Assembly: GCF_004138325.1 (NCBI RefSeq)
Contig: NZ_SBLB01000015.1
Location: 1-64,000, forward strand
Length of the DNA stretch: 64,000 nt
Direction of reading: 5' to 3'
Source of the DNA: Spirosoma sordidisoli
Lineage (GTDB): Bacteria; Bacteroidota; Bacteroidia; Cytophagales; Spirosomataceae
Shown here: piece after piece, positions 1 through 8,093 of the stretch
Position numbering within the stretch: position 1 is the first letter of the stretch
Layout: each line of letters opens with the position of its first letter
Made by a program: the position numbers and the translations under genes
Notes under the pieces: model-generated
Database searches by the model: none
What the model was told of the DNA's origin: nothing
Seen by the model: only the letters and a program-made list of their open reading frames with translations

Positions 1-12
1 CTGGGTACCCAG

Positions 13-57
13 AACCGGCAATCGGCACCGAACTGCTTCAGTGCCGATTTATCGGTT
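13..57. terminator. Imperfect hairpin downstream of rhlE
   Basis: A 9-bp perfect inverted repeat (20-28 with 41-49) has a 12-nt loop. It is extended by a second 5-bp pairing (13-17 with 53-57) after small internal gaps. Immediately before it, positions 1-12 form a perfect 12-bp palindrome (CTGGGTACCCAG). It lies past the stop of the minus-strand helicase gene and may end that transcript, but no clear T-tract follows on either strand, so the terminator call is tentative. Confidence 0.4.
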
Positions 58-151
58 ACGGGTAGCTATCTCGAATGCCTTGATGGTAGTCTTTGCCATC
101 ACTCAAAATTCGGGATGACTCATGTTTAGCCAGTTCAGTGGAGCCAGCGGG

Positions 152-1615
152 TTAGTAGTTTTTGTCTGACGAGCCAAAATTGGTGAACCGGCTGTTGCCG
201 GTGCCGCGGCTGGGGCGCTGCTCGGAACCATTCCGTTGCCGGCCCTGGCTGCTGCCGTTGCGGGCTTGTCCGCCTTTGGTGCCTTCGCTCCGGAACGAGT
301 TGCCATTGCCCGACGAATTGGGTCGACCGCTGTTGCTGCGGTTTTGACCGTTCCCCGATGAGGCACTCGACATCCGACCGTTTCCGTTTTGGGGGCGGGC
401 GTTGCCCTGCCGGTTGCCGCCACCGTTGCGACCCTGGCGTTGCGGTGGGGCCGGATTCACTTTAGTGGTGTCAATATCCAGTACATACGGATGTTCGTCG
501 ATAACCGGAACCTGCTTGCCGATCAGTTTGTGAATGTCGCGCAGAAACTCCGTTTCTTCCGCGTCGCAAAACGACAGGGCTATGCCGTCGTTTCCTGCCC
601 GGCCGGTCCGGCCAATGCGGTGTACGTACGTTTCGGGAATGTTCGGCAGTTCGTAGTTGATCACGTGCGATAGTTCGTCGACGTCGATACCGCGGGCCGC
701 AATATCGGTTGCCACCAGCACCCGCGTTTCGCGGGTTTTGAAGTTCGAGAGCGCCCGCTGACGGGCATTCTGCGACTTGTTACCGTGAATGGCTTCGGCT
801 TTGATACCCACCCGAACCAGGTCTTTCACTACTTTATCAGCCCCGTGTTTGGTGCGGGCAAAAACCAGCGCCGACTTGATGCGCTGATCATCCAGGATAT
901 GAACCAGCAGTTTGCGCTTATCTTCCTTGCTGACGAAATACATCGCTTGCTGAATGGTATCGGCCGTCGATGATACGGGGGTTACCTCAACTTTGGCGGG
1001 GTTATGCAGAATGGTATCGGCCAGTTTGGCTACATCGGTCGGCATGGTAGCCGAGAAAAACAGCGACTGACGACGTTCGGGTAGTTTAGCGATGACTTTC
1101 TTGACGTCATGAATAAAGCCCATGTCGAGCATCCGGTCGGCCTCGTCCAGCACGAAGAACTGTACATCGCGCAGATTGATAAAGCCCTGATTCATGAGGT
1201 CGAGCAAACGGCCCGGCGTAGCAATCAGAATATCCAGACCGGCTTTGATGGCGTTGACCTGGCTATGCTGGGATACACCCCCAAAAATAACGGCATGACG
1301 CAGGTTCAGGTGCCGCCCGTAGGCTGCGAAACTTTCGTCGATCTGAATAGCCAGCTCACGCGTTGGGGTAAGAACCAGCGTCTTGATGCGCCGGGGACCA
1401 CCCGCACTTTTGCTCCGTTCTTCGTTAAGCAGTTGTAAGATCGGGATAGCGAAGGCGGCTGTTTTACCCGTACCTGTTTGTGCGCAGCCGAGGAGGTCGC
1501 GCCGACCGAGTAAAATAGGAATTGCCTGTTGCTGAATGGGAGTAGGGGTAGTGTATCCTTCTTCGGCAAGCGCCTTCTGGATTGGTTCAATCAGTGATAA
1601 ATCGGAAAATTGCAT
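152..1615 (-). CDS. rhlE: DEAD-box ATP-dependent RNA helicase, RhlE type
   Basis: ATP-dependent remodelling of RNA duplexes in the cytoplasm, in ribosome assembly and RNA decay. The 487-residue product shows the DEAD-box motifs in order: Q motif (PTPIQQQAIP), Walker A (AQTGTGKT), PTRELAIQ, TPGRLLDL, DEADRMLDMGF, FSATMP, then the second RecA domain with HGNKSQ, ATDIAARGID and HRIGRTGRAG. From about residue 370 the protein becomes a disordered tail rich in Gly, Asn, Arg, Gln and Ser. The start ATG (1613-1615) gives a normal N terminus. The SDR gene lies 139 bp upstream on the same strand, with a small hairpin between them. RhlE is the nearest subfamily, judged from the VIFGG and DEADRMLDMGF forms; other DEAD-box subfamilies are less likely. 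Confidence 0.93.
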   Translation of the reverse strand: MQFSDLSLIEPIQKALAEEGYTTPTPIQQQAIPILLGRRDLLGCAQTGTGKTAAFAIPILQLLNEERSKSAGGPRRIKTLVLTPTRELAIQIDESFAAYGRHLNLRHAVIFGGVSQHSQVNAIKAGLDILIATPGRLLDLMNQGFINLRDVQFFVLDEADRMLDMGFIHDVKKVIAKLPERRQSLFFSATMPTDVAKLADTILHNPAKVEVTPVSSTADTIQQAMYFVSKEDKRKLLVHILDDQRIKSALVFARTKHGADKVVKDLVRVGIKAEAIHGNKSQNARQRALSNFKTRETRVLVATDIAARGIDVDELSHVINYELPNIPETYVHRIGRTGRAGNDGIALSFCDAEETEFLRDIHKLIGKQVPVIDEHPYVLDIDTTKVNPAPPQRQGRNGGGNRQGNARPQNGNGRMSSASSGNGQNRSNSGRPNSSGNGNSFRSEGTKGGQARNGSSQGRQRNGSEQRPSRGTGNSRFTNFGSSDKNY

Positions 1616-1710
1616 GGGTAGGCTGGACGTCGATAGGCAGTGGAAAAACGGTGTTCATGAAGTCCAGCATCCAACGTCGAAAAAATGAAGTTATACGTCT
1701 ACAACCCCAC

Positions 1711-1731
1711 TATGGCAAAGAAAGTGCCATA
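1711..1731 (-). terminator. Small hairpin between SDR gene and rhlE
   Basis: Seven-bp perfect inverted repeat (TATGGCA at 1711-1717, TGCCATA at 1725-1731) with a 7-nt purine loop, in the 139-bp gap after the SDR stop. It could attenuate read-through into rhlE. No T-tract follows, so it is weak. Confidence 0.3.
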
Positions 1732-1754
1732 CTTGCCGGTATGTTAAATTCTTC

Positions 1755-2534
1755 CTACTCGTAGATACTGCCCGCAGCCTGTTCAACCACGGCTTTCGGC
1801 ATGAGCCAGGCCATCAGTTTGCCGAGTTTATTGAGTACACCCGTAACGACTTCGGTTTGCCCCGCCAGCGTAGCATCGACTGCCTGACGGGCTACATCGG
1901 CGGGGGTCATGTTCACTTTTTCGGCTGCTTTGCGACCTTTTTCGCCAATCTGAGCCCGCGTAACGAAGTCGGTATCAGTAGCTCCGGGACAAACGCAGGT
2001 TACCGAGACCGAACTGCGTTTCAATTCCTGGGCCAGGCCCCGGCTAAACTGCAGAACCAGAGCCTTGGAAGCTGCGTACAGACTCAGACGCGGTACGGCC
2101 TGGTAGGCGGCCGAGCTGCCAATGTTTAAAATGTAGGCGCGGGGCTGTTGCTTGAGCTGGGGTAAAAAAAGGTAACAGAGTTTTACCAGGGTGGTATTGT
2201 TCACCGCCAGCATGTCGAGGTGCTCGGCCAGGGCGTGGCTTTCGAAGAGTCCGCTCAAGCCGTAGCCGGCGTTATTGACCAGCAGTTGTACCGTATACCC
2301 GTTCTGCTCACACCAGCCGAATACCTGCCCGGCGGCATCGGCTGCGGCCAGGTCGGCAACCAGCACCTCGGCGCGAACCCCGTAGGTGTCGGCTAACCGA
2401 CGGGCCTGCTGTTGCAGCACCGACTCTGAACGGGCTACCAGCAGGAGGTCAAACTGTCGGCGGGCCAGTTCATCGGCAATGGCCAAGCCAATGCCACGGC
2501 TGGCACCGGTAATCAGAGCGTAAGGCATACACAA
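1755..2534 (-). CDS. Short-chain dehydrogenase/reductase (SDR)
   Basis: NAD(P)-dependent oxidoreductase of the classical SDR family; the substrate cannot be read from sequence. The 259-residue product starts with the Rossmann glycine motif TGASRGIG (about residues 8-15), then NNAGYG (about 88-93), the catalytic Ser in GSSAAY (about 137-142) and YAASK (about 153-157) with the catalytic Tyr and Lys. The C-terminal segment has a hydrophobic helix (GKLMAWLMPKAVV), common in DltE/YqjQ-like SDRs. Translation could begin at the first ATG or at the Met two codons later, which sits closer to the fold. The gene stands alone, between the dioxygenase-like gene and rhlE on the same strand. Confidence 0.88.
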   Translation of the reverse strand: MCMPYALITGASRGIGLAIADELARRQFDLLLVARSESVLQQQARRLADTYGVRAEVLVADLAAADAAGQVFGWCEQNGYTVQLLVNNAGYGLSGLFESHALAEHLDMLAVNNTTLVKLCYLFLPQLKQQPRAYILNIGSSAAYQAVPRLSLYAASKALVLQFSRGLAQELKRSSVSVTCVCPGATDTDFVTRAQIGEKGRKAAEKVNMTPADVARQAVDATLAGQTEVVTGVLNKLGKLMAWLMPKAVVEQAAGSIYE

Positions 2535-2601
2535 AAAACGATTTACGGTATTTAGCCCATGCGGATCGAGTCCCGGAGGCCAAATACCGTAAACAGTATA
2601 C

Positions 2602-3417
2602 TTAAATATTTACTTTCGAGATAAACCGGTGATAGAACGGCGTCTTACTGTTTTCGTGCTTGGGCATGTACTTACCCGTTACAACCGGCACGTACATGAC
2701 CCGACGACGGCTGGCTTCGCCAAAGTGGGGCGACTGCTGAGCCCGGTGCCAGAGCCGTCCGTCATGTACCGATAGATCCCCTGCCTGAATGTCGAAGCCG
2801 ATCTCGTGCTTGTCGGGGTCGTTGTCCACGAAGTATTTCTTCCGAAACAGCATCTTGATGATCCCCTGTTTATGGGTACCCGGAATAACGCGCAGGCCAC
2901 CATTTTCGTAGGGCGTATCGTTCAGGTGAATGCCTACGTTCAGCATCGGCATGATGCGCTGCCCGAGAAAAATGTCGCGGGGGCTGTCGGTATGCCAGCC
3001 CATCTGCGAAAATTTGCTGTTGGGGGTGCGTACATAGTGGTTGAGAATAAGTCCGTCTTTTTCGATTTCGGCGATGCGACCTTCGTACGGTTGCAGCAGA
3101 TCAACAACGGCCTGCAGGCGCGGGTCCTGTAGAAACTCATGAAGGGCTGTGCTGTGCTGCGACAGGAAACACATCCGCTGAATCATGGGGTTTCCGGCTT
3201 CATCCTTCCCGAATTTCAGCGGAACTCCATTCACTTTATCGCGACCTTCATCCAGCCATTGCTGTTCAATGCGAATGGTTTCGCTGATAAATAATTTTAC
3301 GGTTTCGGGATTAATAAAATTTTTGAAAACAATCACACCGTGTTTATTAAAAAACTGGCGCTGTTCTGTGGTAATGGTTTCGCCCAGGGTAAACGGGGGC
3401 AAGAATATTTTGCTCAT
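2602..3417 (-). CDS. Phytanoyl-CoA dioxygenase (PhyH)-like protein
   Basis: Non-haem Fe(II)/2-oxoglutarate oxygenase fold; the substrate is unknown. In the 271-residue product the first metal-binding pair is H142-x-D144 in GWHTDSP. The IPGTH loop is at about 178-182. The distal His is probably H224 in GRLWHRA, followed by an Arg cluster (SRRR, about 236-239) that could bind 2-oxoglutarate. An acyl-, amino-acid- or small-molecule hydroxylase is equally possible, and no pathway neighbours narrow this. A -7 type element lies about 95 bp upstream at 3512-3519 on the same strand. Confidence 0.82.
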   Translation of the reverse strand: MSKIFLPPFTLGETITTEQRQFFNKHGVIVFKNFINPETVKLFISETIRIEQQWLDEGRDKVNGVPLKFGKDEAGNPMIQRMCFLSQHSTALHEFLQDPRLQAVVDLLQPYEGRIAEIEKDGLILNHYVRTPNSKFSQMGWHTDSPRDIFLGQRIMPMLNVGIHLNDTPYENGGLRVIPGTHKQGIIKMLFRKKYFVDNDPDKHEIGFDIQAGDLSVHDGRLWHRAQQSPHFGEASRRRVMYVPVVTGKYMPKHENSKTPFYHRFISKVNI

Positions 3418-3511
3418 ATCGGTGGTTTTGCAATGCGGGTATTTCGGTATCGTACTAGCTGTATGGGTGTAGAGCTGACAGAATCAACGAGGTAACATTA
3501 TCTTAACGTGC

Positions 3512-3519
3512 CAAATCTA
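3512..3519 (-). promoter_or_regulatory. Bacteroidota -7 element for the PhyH-like gene
   Basis: Read on the minus strand this is TAGATTTG, matching TAnnTTTG, about 95 bp upstream of the start codon at 3417. No TTG was found at the usual spacing, so only the -7 half is supported. Confidence 0.45.
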
Positions 3520-3921
3520 ATAAATTTACAATTTTGGGATTACTTTACCGCCATATAATTAATTCGACTTTAATTGGCTCTTCTTCCGTAAATAGGTGTC
3601 ATTCTCCTGCAGATATAAGGTAATATGTTGACTGTCAGTTGATTTTTGGTCCGGCTCATTCGATATAAACCGATAGCCGGTTAGTAAATAACAAATCAGC
3701 CTGAACGCGTAATATTCTTATTCTACTGGTTGATAATCAGGTTTACAGCCATGCACCGAACCGGATAAATATATCCGCCTATGTGGCTGGTAGTTTTTTT
3801 GTAGCCTAATTGGTCGAGGCAGGTCCGGCAATCGCGAACGTTGTCCCTTAAACGGAATCCCTTACCGAGCTATCCTGAATTGGGGCGGAGTTTATGTTGG
3901 TGCTGGTCGGCAGCCGGCTTT
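3520..3921. other. AT-rich intergenic stretch without a recognised gene
   Basis: About 400 bp lie between the PhyH-like promoter and the end of the PAP2_C-like gene. Both neighbours run on the minus strand. Frames are interrupted frequently, and I see no RNA structure, repeat or gene remnant that I can name. Confidence 0.6.
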
Positions 3922-4605
3922 TCATGATACAGACCGTTCTTCTTCGTTTTTTTCGACCCTGTTCCAGCCGCTGAGGGCCAGCCGTTTACCCAGCCAGTAA
4001 AGCGGGTAGGTAAATGCAAAAGCCCCCACTACATCCACGGTATAATGTACGTGCTGTACCAGCAATAGACTCCCGACAAGCAGTGACCCAATCAAGGCCA
4101 GCAGCCTGTCCCACCACCGGCGCAGACACAGGAACATCAGGAAGATACTGGACGTATGACCGGAGTAAAAAAGATCCTTGGTAATATACGTTTTGCCGTA
4201 GAATGCATTACTGATCGGGTCTATCAGTGGAATGAGACCAGCTGGCGGATTCAGGGGTACCAGATTGATACTCAGCATGCGGGACAGGCTAACGATGATA
4301 TAGCCATACGTGAACATCATAAATATGGCCGGGCTGCGTCGGGCCCGAACGATGAGCAACAGGGCCGTGGCCCAAATGATCAGGAAAATACCCAGCGATA
4401 CATCCTGAGGGGGTAGCTGGTTCAGCACCCAGTCGTTCAGAACGGGACCCTGGTGCTGTTCTATGGTTTGAAAGAAAACCGGAAAGGTAACTAGCAACGC
4501 CAGCGTACAGGCCAGACCCACAAAAAACTTGATGCGGAAAATAGGTTGTTGCCAGGCTGCCTGCCAGGCCAGATCGCCAGTGGGATCAGGAGAAAGAATA
4601 CGCAT
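3922..4605 (-). CDS. PAP2_C / sphingomyelin-synthase-like membrane protein
   Basis: Integral membrane protein of 227 residues, about six hydrophobic helices, with the lipid phosphatase/phosphotransferase active-site pattern. A motif FYSGHTS (about 146-152) supplies the first catalytic His. HVHYTVDVVGAF (about 184-195) supplies the second His and the Asp, the His-His-Asp triad of the sphingomyelin-synthase-like branch (PAP2_C). Known members move phospho-head groups onto ceramide or hydrolyse lipid phosphates. Many Bacteroidota make sphingolipids, so a head-group transferase or phosphatase role is plausible but inferred. It has its own -7 element at 4627-4634 and lies downstream of nuoH on the same strand. 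An ordinary PAP2 phosphatase is the alternative. Confidence 0.8.
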   Translation of the reverse strand: MRILSPDPTGDLAWQAAWQQPIFRIKFFVGLACTLALLVTFPVFFQTIEQHQGPVLNDWVLNQLPPQDVSLGIFLIIWATALLLIVRARRSPAIFMMFTYGYIIVSLSRMLSINLVPLNPPAGLIPLIDPISNAFYGKTYITKDLFYSGHTSSIFLMFLCLRRWWDRLLALIGSLLVGSLLLVQHVHYTVDVVGAFAFTYPLYWLGKRLALSGWNRVEKNEEERSVS

Positions 4606-4626
4606 TTGTACACGCTAAAAAGGCCG

Positions 4627-4634
4627 CAAAGGTA
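4627..4634 (-). promoter_or_regulatory. -7 element for the PAP2_C-like gene
   Basis: Minus-strand TACCTTTG, a full match to TAnnTTTG, 22 bp upstream of the start at 4605 in the 53-bp gap after nuoH. It suggests independent transcription from nuoH. No TTG -33 element at the right spacing was found. Confidence 0.5.
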
Positions 4635-4658
4635 CGAAAGCCAGCTCGTTTGTACCAG

Positions 4659-5750
4659 TTACACCATCAGCAATCGCCAGATACCCGATGCCAGCAGCAG
4701 CAGCAGACCGGCCGGTGTCAGCACTTTCCAGCACAGAAACATCATCTGGTCAACCCGAATGCGGGGGAATGTCCACCGGACCCACATCTGGAGCAGCACC
4801 GCCAGGAATACTTTACTTAATAGCCAGAAGGCCCCCGTTACGTTACCCCATACGGTGCCGGGCGCGCCACTCGTCCAGTCAGCAAGCCGGACAGGTCCGA
4901 TGTTGGGAAGGGGCGTATTCCAGCTACCCAGAAACAGGACGGCACCCAGAAACGACACTAGGAGCATCATGGCATACTCCGACAGATAGAGCAGCGCAAA
5001 CCGCATGCCCGAATACTCGGTATGGAACCCGCCCACAATCTCCGACTCGCCCTCCGGGAGGTCAAACGGGGCGCGGTTACTCTCGGCCAGCGTGCATATA
5101 AAGAAAATTACGTAGGCGATCAGTAAAAACGGATTCCGGAGAACGTTCCAGGCAAAAATGCCCCCCCAGCCCGTTACGTCGATGCCGAGAAATTTGAGGC
5201 CGAACAGGTAATTGGTATCTGTCGTATAAATACCCTGTTGAAAGCTGATTTCCTGCAGGTTGAGCGTCTGCGCAATCATGGCTACGCACAGGATCATCAG
5301 ACCCAGCGGAATTTCGTAGGATATGATCTGGGCCACCGATCGCATGGCTCCGAACAGCGAATATTTGTTGTTTGACCCCCAGCCTGCCATCAGGATGCCC
5401 ACGACATCGAAAGAAACGATGGCCATCAGGTAAAAGACGCCCACCGCGGCTCCCGACCCCTGTACATCCGGCGTAAGGGGTAGTACCGCAAAGCCGGCGA
5501 AGACAGAGGCAAAAATGACGGCCGGCGCCAGCAGGAACAATCGACGATCGGCGGCTGTCGGTACAATATCTTCTTTCTGCAGGAGTTTCAGCAGATCAGC
5601 AAACAGTTGCAGCAATCCCCACTTACCTGTTTCCATGGGGCCGAGCCGGTCCTGCATAAACGCCGACACCTTCCGTTCGGTATAAACACCAACGACTACG
5701 AAGCCAGAAGCAATCAGCAGGAAAAGAGGAAGAGCCAGCACAGCATACAA
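4659..5750 (-). CDS. nuoH: NADH-quinone oxidoreductase subunit H (complex I)
   Basis: Membrane subunit of respiratory complex I that forms part of the quinone-binding site at the junction with the peripheral arm. The 363-residue product has about eight to nine hydrophobic helices, the early family signature ERKVSAFMQDRLGP, and the highly conserved loop AESNRAPFDLPEGESE followed by GGFHTEYSG. No other nuo gene is nearby; neighbours are asnS upstream and a PAP2_C-like gene downstream. The start appears to be TTG (5748-5750): no ATG lies in frame between it and an upstream in-frame stop, and the resulting N terminus has the usual length before ERKV. A 16-bp perfect hairpin ends 8 bp upstream of this TTG. 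Confidence 0.93.
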   Translation of the reverse strand: MYAVLALPLFLLIASGFVVVGVYTERKVSAFMQDRLGPMETGKWGLLQLFADLLKLLQKEDIVPTAADRRLFLLAPAVIFASVFAGFAVLPLTPDVQGSGAAVGVFYLMAIVSFDVVGILMAGWGSNNKYSLFGAMRSVAQIISYEIPLGLMILCVAMIAQTLNLQEISFQQGIYTTDTNYLFGLKFLGIDVTGWGGIFAWNVLRNPFLLIAYVIFFICTLAESNRAPFDLPEGESEIVGGFHTEYSGMRFALLYLSEYAMMLLVSFLGAVLFLGSWNTPLPNIGPVRLADWTSGAPGTVWGNVTGAFWLLSKVFLAVLLQMWVRWTFPRIRVDQMMFLCWKVLTPAGLLLLLASGIWRLLMV

Positions 5751-5758
5751 GGGAAATG

Positions 5759-5811
5759 CCTGACGCTGCCAGCGGCCCGACCCGCCGGTTCAGGTCGCTG
5801 GCAGCGTCAGG
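5759..5811 (-). terminator. 16-bp perfect hairpin between asnS and nuoH
   Basis: Arms 5759-5774 and 5796-5811 are perfectly complementary over 16 bp, with a 21-nt loop. The structure begins 2 bp after the asnS stop and ends 8 bp before the nuoH TTG start, filling almost the whole 63-bp gap. No T-tract follows. It could terminate asnS transcription, protect the asnS 3' end, or fold near the nuoH ribosome-binding region. Confidence 0.6.
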
Positions 5812-5813
5812 GG

Positions 5814-7283
5814 TTAAAACTCAGCCTGTTTGGGCGCGCGCGGGAAAGGAATAACGTCGCGGATATTGCCCATACCCGTCACGAACTGCACCAGTCGCTC
5901 GAAACCCAGCCCAAATCCGGCGTGGGGGGCCGAGCCGAACCGGCGTGTATCGAGGTACCACCAGATGGTTTCCGGATCGATCCCGACTTCCTGCATGCGG
6001 GTAACGAGCTTGTCGAGGTCGTCTTCCCGCTGCGATCCACCGATGATCTCGCCGATACCGGGAAAGAGCACATCCATAGCCCGAACCGTCTGGCCAAGTA
6101 CCTCGCCCCGGCTGTTGGTGGCCTGGGCCTCGTCCTGCTTCATGTAGAACGCCTTGATGTCGCGGGGGTAGTTGGTCAGGATAACCGGTTTCTTAAAATG
6201 CTTCTCGACCAGATACCGCTCGTGTTCAGACTGTAGGTCAACGCCCCAGCTAACTTCGTACTGAAACTGTCCTTTTTTGGCTGGTTTTGAATTGACGAGA
6301 ATGTCGATCGCATCGGTGTAGGTTAACCGGACAAACTCGTTACTAATCACGAATTGAAGTTTTTCGAGCAGACTCAACTCGCTCTGTTCTTCTTTCTTCT
6401 TTGTTTTCTCTTCCTCCTTGAGCCGGTTGTCCAGAAACGCCAGATCGTCGGCACAATGCTGAAGGGCGTAGCGGATAACGGTTTTGACGAAATCCTCGGC
6501 CAGGTTCATGTTATCTTCCAGCTCGTGGAAGGCCATCTCGGGCTCAATCATCCAGAACTCGGCCAGGTGACGGGTCGTGTTGGAGTTCTCGGCCCGGAAG
6601 GTGGGTCCAAATGTATAGATTTTGCCCAGCGCCAGTGCACCCAGTTCGCCTTCGAGCTGACCCGACACGGTCAGGTTCGTTTCGCGGCCGAAGAAATCCT
6701 GGCTGTAGTCTACTTTGCCATCGTCGGTGCGGGGCGGATTGATCGGGTCGAGTGTCGTTACCCGGAACATCTCACCAGCGCCCTCGGCGTCGGAGGCCGT
6801 TATGATGGGCGTGTTGAGGTAGAAGAATCCGTTGTCGTTAAAATATTGATGCACCGCAAAAGCCAGGGCGTGACGAACGCGGAGAATGGCGCTGAAGGTA
6901 TTGGTTCGGGGACGCAGGTGGGCAATCTCACGCAGAAACTCGAGCGAGTGTCTTTTGGGCTGGAGCGGGTACTTGTCGGGGTCGGCCGGTCCGTAGATAT
7001 GGACGCTGGCAATTTTTACCTCTACCGACTGTCCGGCACCCTGCGACTCTACCAGCTGGCCCGTTATGGCCAGGCAGGCTCCGGTCGTGATGAGTTTCAG
7101 GGTTTCGTCAGGAAGTTGACCCGCTTCGGCTACGGCCTGAATGGTATTGATGGTAGAACCGTCGTTAAGGGCAATGAAAACCGCGTTTTTACTTTCACGC
7201 TTGGTGCGGACCCAACCTTTTACGGTAACACTGGTGCCAACGGTTGCAGATTTGAGCAGCTGCTGAATGGGTAGATAACTCAT
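5814..7283 (-). CDS. asnS: Asparaginyl-tRNA synthetase
   Basis: Charges tRNA-Asn with asparagine; cytoplasmic class IIb synthetase. The 489-residue product has an N-terminal OB-fold (about 1-120) and the class II catalytic core: motif 2 around FRAENSNTTRHLAEFW and motif 3 GFGLGFERLVQF near the C terminus, ending in IRDVIPFPR. An Arg/Lys/Glu-rich insert (EEEKTKKKEEQSE, near residue 290) makes it slightly longer than the about 466-residue enterobacterial enzyme. A -7 element (minus-strand TATTTTTG at 7315-7322) lies about 30 bp upstream, and a long perfect hairpin follows the stop. Confidence 0.97.
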   Translation of the reverse strand: MSYLPIQQLLKSATVGTSVTVKGWVRTKRESKNAVFIALNDGSTINTIQAVAEAGQLPDETLKLITTGACLAITGQLVESQGAGQSVEVKIASVHIYGPADPDKYPLQPKRHSLEFLREIAHLRPRTNTFSAILRVRHALAFAVHQYFNDNGFFYLNTPIITASDAEGAGEMFRVTTLDPINPPRTDDGKVDYSQDFFGRETNLTVSGQLEGELGALALGKIYTFGPTFRAENSNTTRHLAEFWMIEPEMAFHELEDNMNLAEDFVKTVIRYALQHCADDLAFLDNRLKEEEKTKKKEEQSELSLLEKLQFVISNEFVRLTYTDAIDILVNSKPAKKGQFQYEVSWGVDLQSEHERYLVEKHFKKPVILTNYPRDIKAFYMKQDEAQATNSRGEVLGQTVRAMDVLFPGIGEIIGGSQREDDLDKLVTRMQEVGIDPETIWWYLDTRRFGSAPHAGFGLGFERLVQFVTGMGNIRDVIPFPRAPKQAEF

Positions 7284-7314
7284 AAAAAAAAGCGATCAGT
7301 AGGGGATCGGCCCG

Positions 7315-7322
7315 CAAAAATA
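7315..7322 (-). promoter_or_regulatory. -7 element for asnS
   Basis: Minus-strand TATTTTTG matches TAnnTTTG about 32 bp upstream of the asnS start. No TTG is seen at the usual spacing. Confidence 0.45.
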
Positions 7323-7500
7323 CAGATTGTCGACTGAATCGCCCACTTCTGTTTTAGGTGAAGCTCGATTCCACAAAAGGGCATGTTACTGCGTATAGAG
7401 GTAAACAACAGTATATACGTTTCAAACGCCTGTTTTGTGGGGGCTAAAGCACCCGAAGAGTAAACAAGACAGAACGGAGGGCGGTTGTTGAAACGGGTAG

Positions 7501-7926
7501 TTACCAGCTCAGGTCAACGGACCAGGAGTCGCGCTGAAGGGCCCGGGTGAGGTAAACGAACTCGGGCTGGCGGATGTCGAGCCGAACGATCAGCGGAAAC
7601 CGGATTTCCCAGTTCCACCAGACAGGGACCTGCTCCATAGACAGCTCCAGCTCCAGCTGGGTTATGTTGCCAGCCGGTGAAGAAAGTCGCCGGACATAGC
7701 GTATGGGGTCCGTGAAGGGGAGTGGCGTACTCGATTCGGAAGCCAGCCAGGTCTGCAGGGCGGTCAACTGATCCGGCGGCAACAGCGAATGAAACCGCAC
7801 TACGGGTTGCTGGGGCTGGGAGCGGGTAGACTGCCGTAGTGGCCATACCGTACCCGATAAGCGGACCAGGCCTTTGTCGAGGGAAAGGCCGAACGATAGC
7901 GTACAATTTTCGCCTTGAAAACGCAT
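7501..7926 (-). CDS. Hypothetical protein, 141 residues
   Basis: I do not recognise this protein. It has no signal peptide or membrane segment. It looks like a compact beta-rich domain, with alternating hydrophobic strands (TLSFGLSL, LVRLSGTVW, TQLELELSMEQ) and several Trp residues late (VPVWWNWEI, ends WSVDLSW). Codon use matches the neighbours and the frame is open from ATG at 7924-7926. It is divergent from the SixA-like gene across about 165 bp. A minus-strand near-match to the -7 consensus (TAATTTTA, around 7972) lies upstream. Confidence 0.6.
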   Translation of the reverse strand: MRFQGENCTLSFGLSLDKGLVRLSGTVWPLRQSTRSQPQQPVVRFHSLLPPDQLTALQTWLASESSTPLPFTDPIRYVRRLSSPAGNITQLELELSMEQVPVWWNWEIRFPLIVRLDIRQPEFVYLTRALQRDSWSVDLSW

Positions 7927-7954
7927 GATAGTAGTATCGTTCTAATGACTTTGA

Positions 7955-7962
7955 TAGCTTTG
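7955..7962 (+). promoter_or_regulatory. Candidate -7 element upstream of the SixA-like gene
   Basis: TAGCTTTG matches TAnnTTTG on the plus strand, about 130 bp upstream of the SixA-like start. The long leader and missing TTG at -33 keep confidence low. Confidence 0.3.
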
Positions 7963-8093
7963 CAACCTCTAAAATTAGTCGCTTTTTGGACTAAATCCAT
8001 AAAGTTGCTTTATTTTTTGTTTAAATGAACCTAAACAAACCGGCTCGGTAAGCGCCTAACCCTGCCAAGCCGGCTGCCGATACAACCCAATCT

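Noticed and set aside
3520..3921. Possible small RNA or riboswitch in the AT-rich gap
   Set aside because: No paired structure, terminator or conserved aptamer core was seen; composition alone is not evidence.
6354..7274. A 306-codon plus-strand frame opposite asnS
   Set aside because: It lies entirely inside the antisense of asnS, has no recognisable domain and no promoter or terminator of its own.
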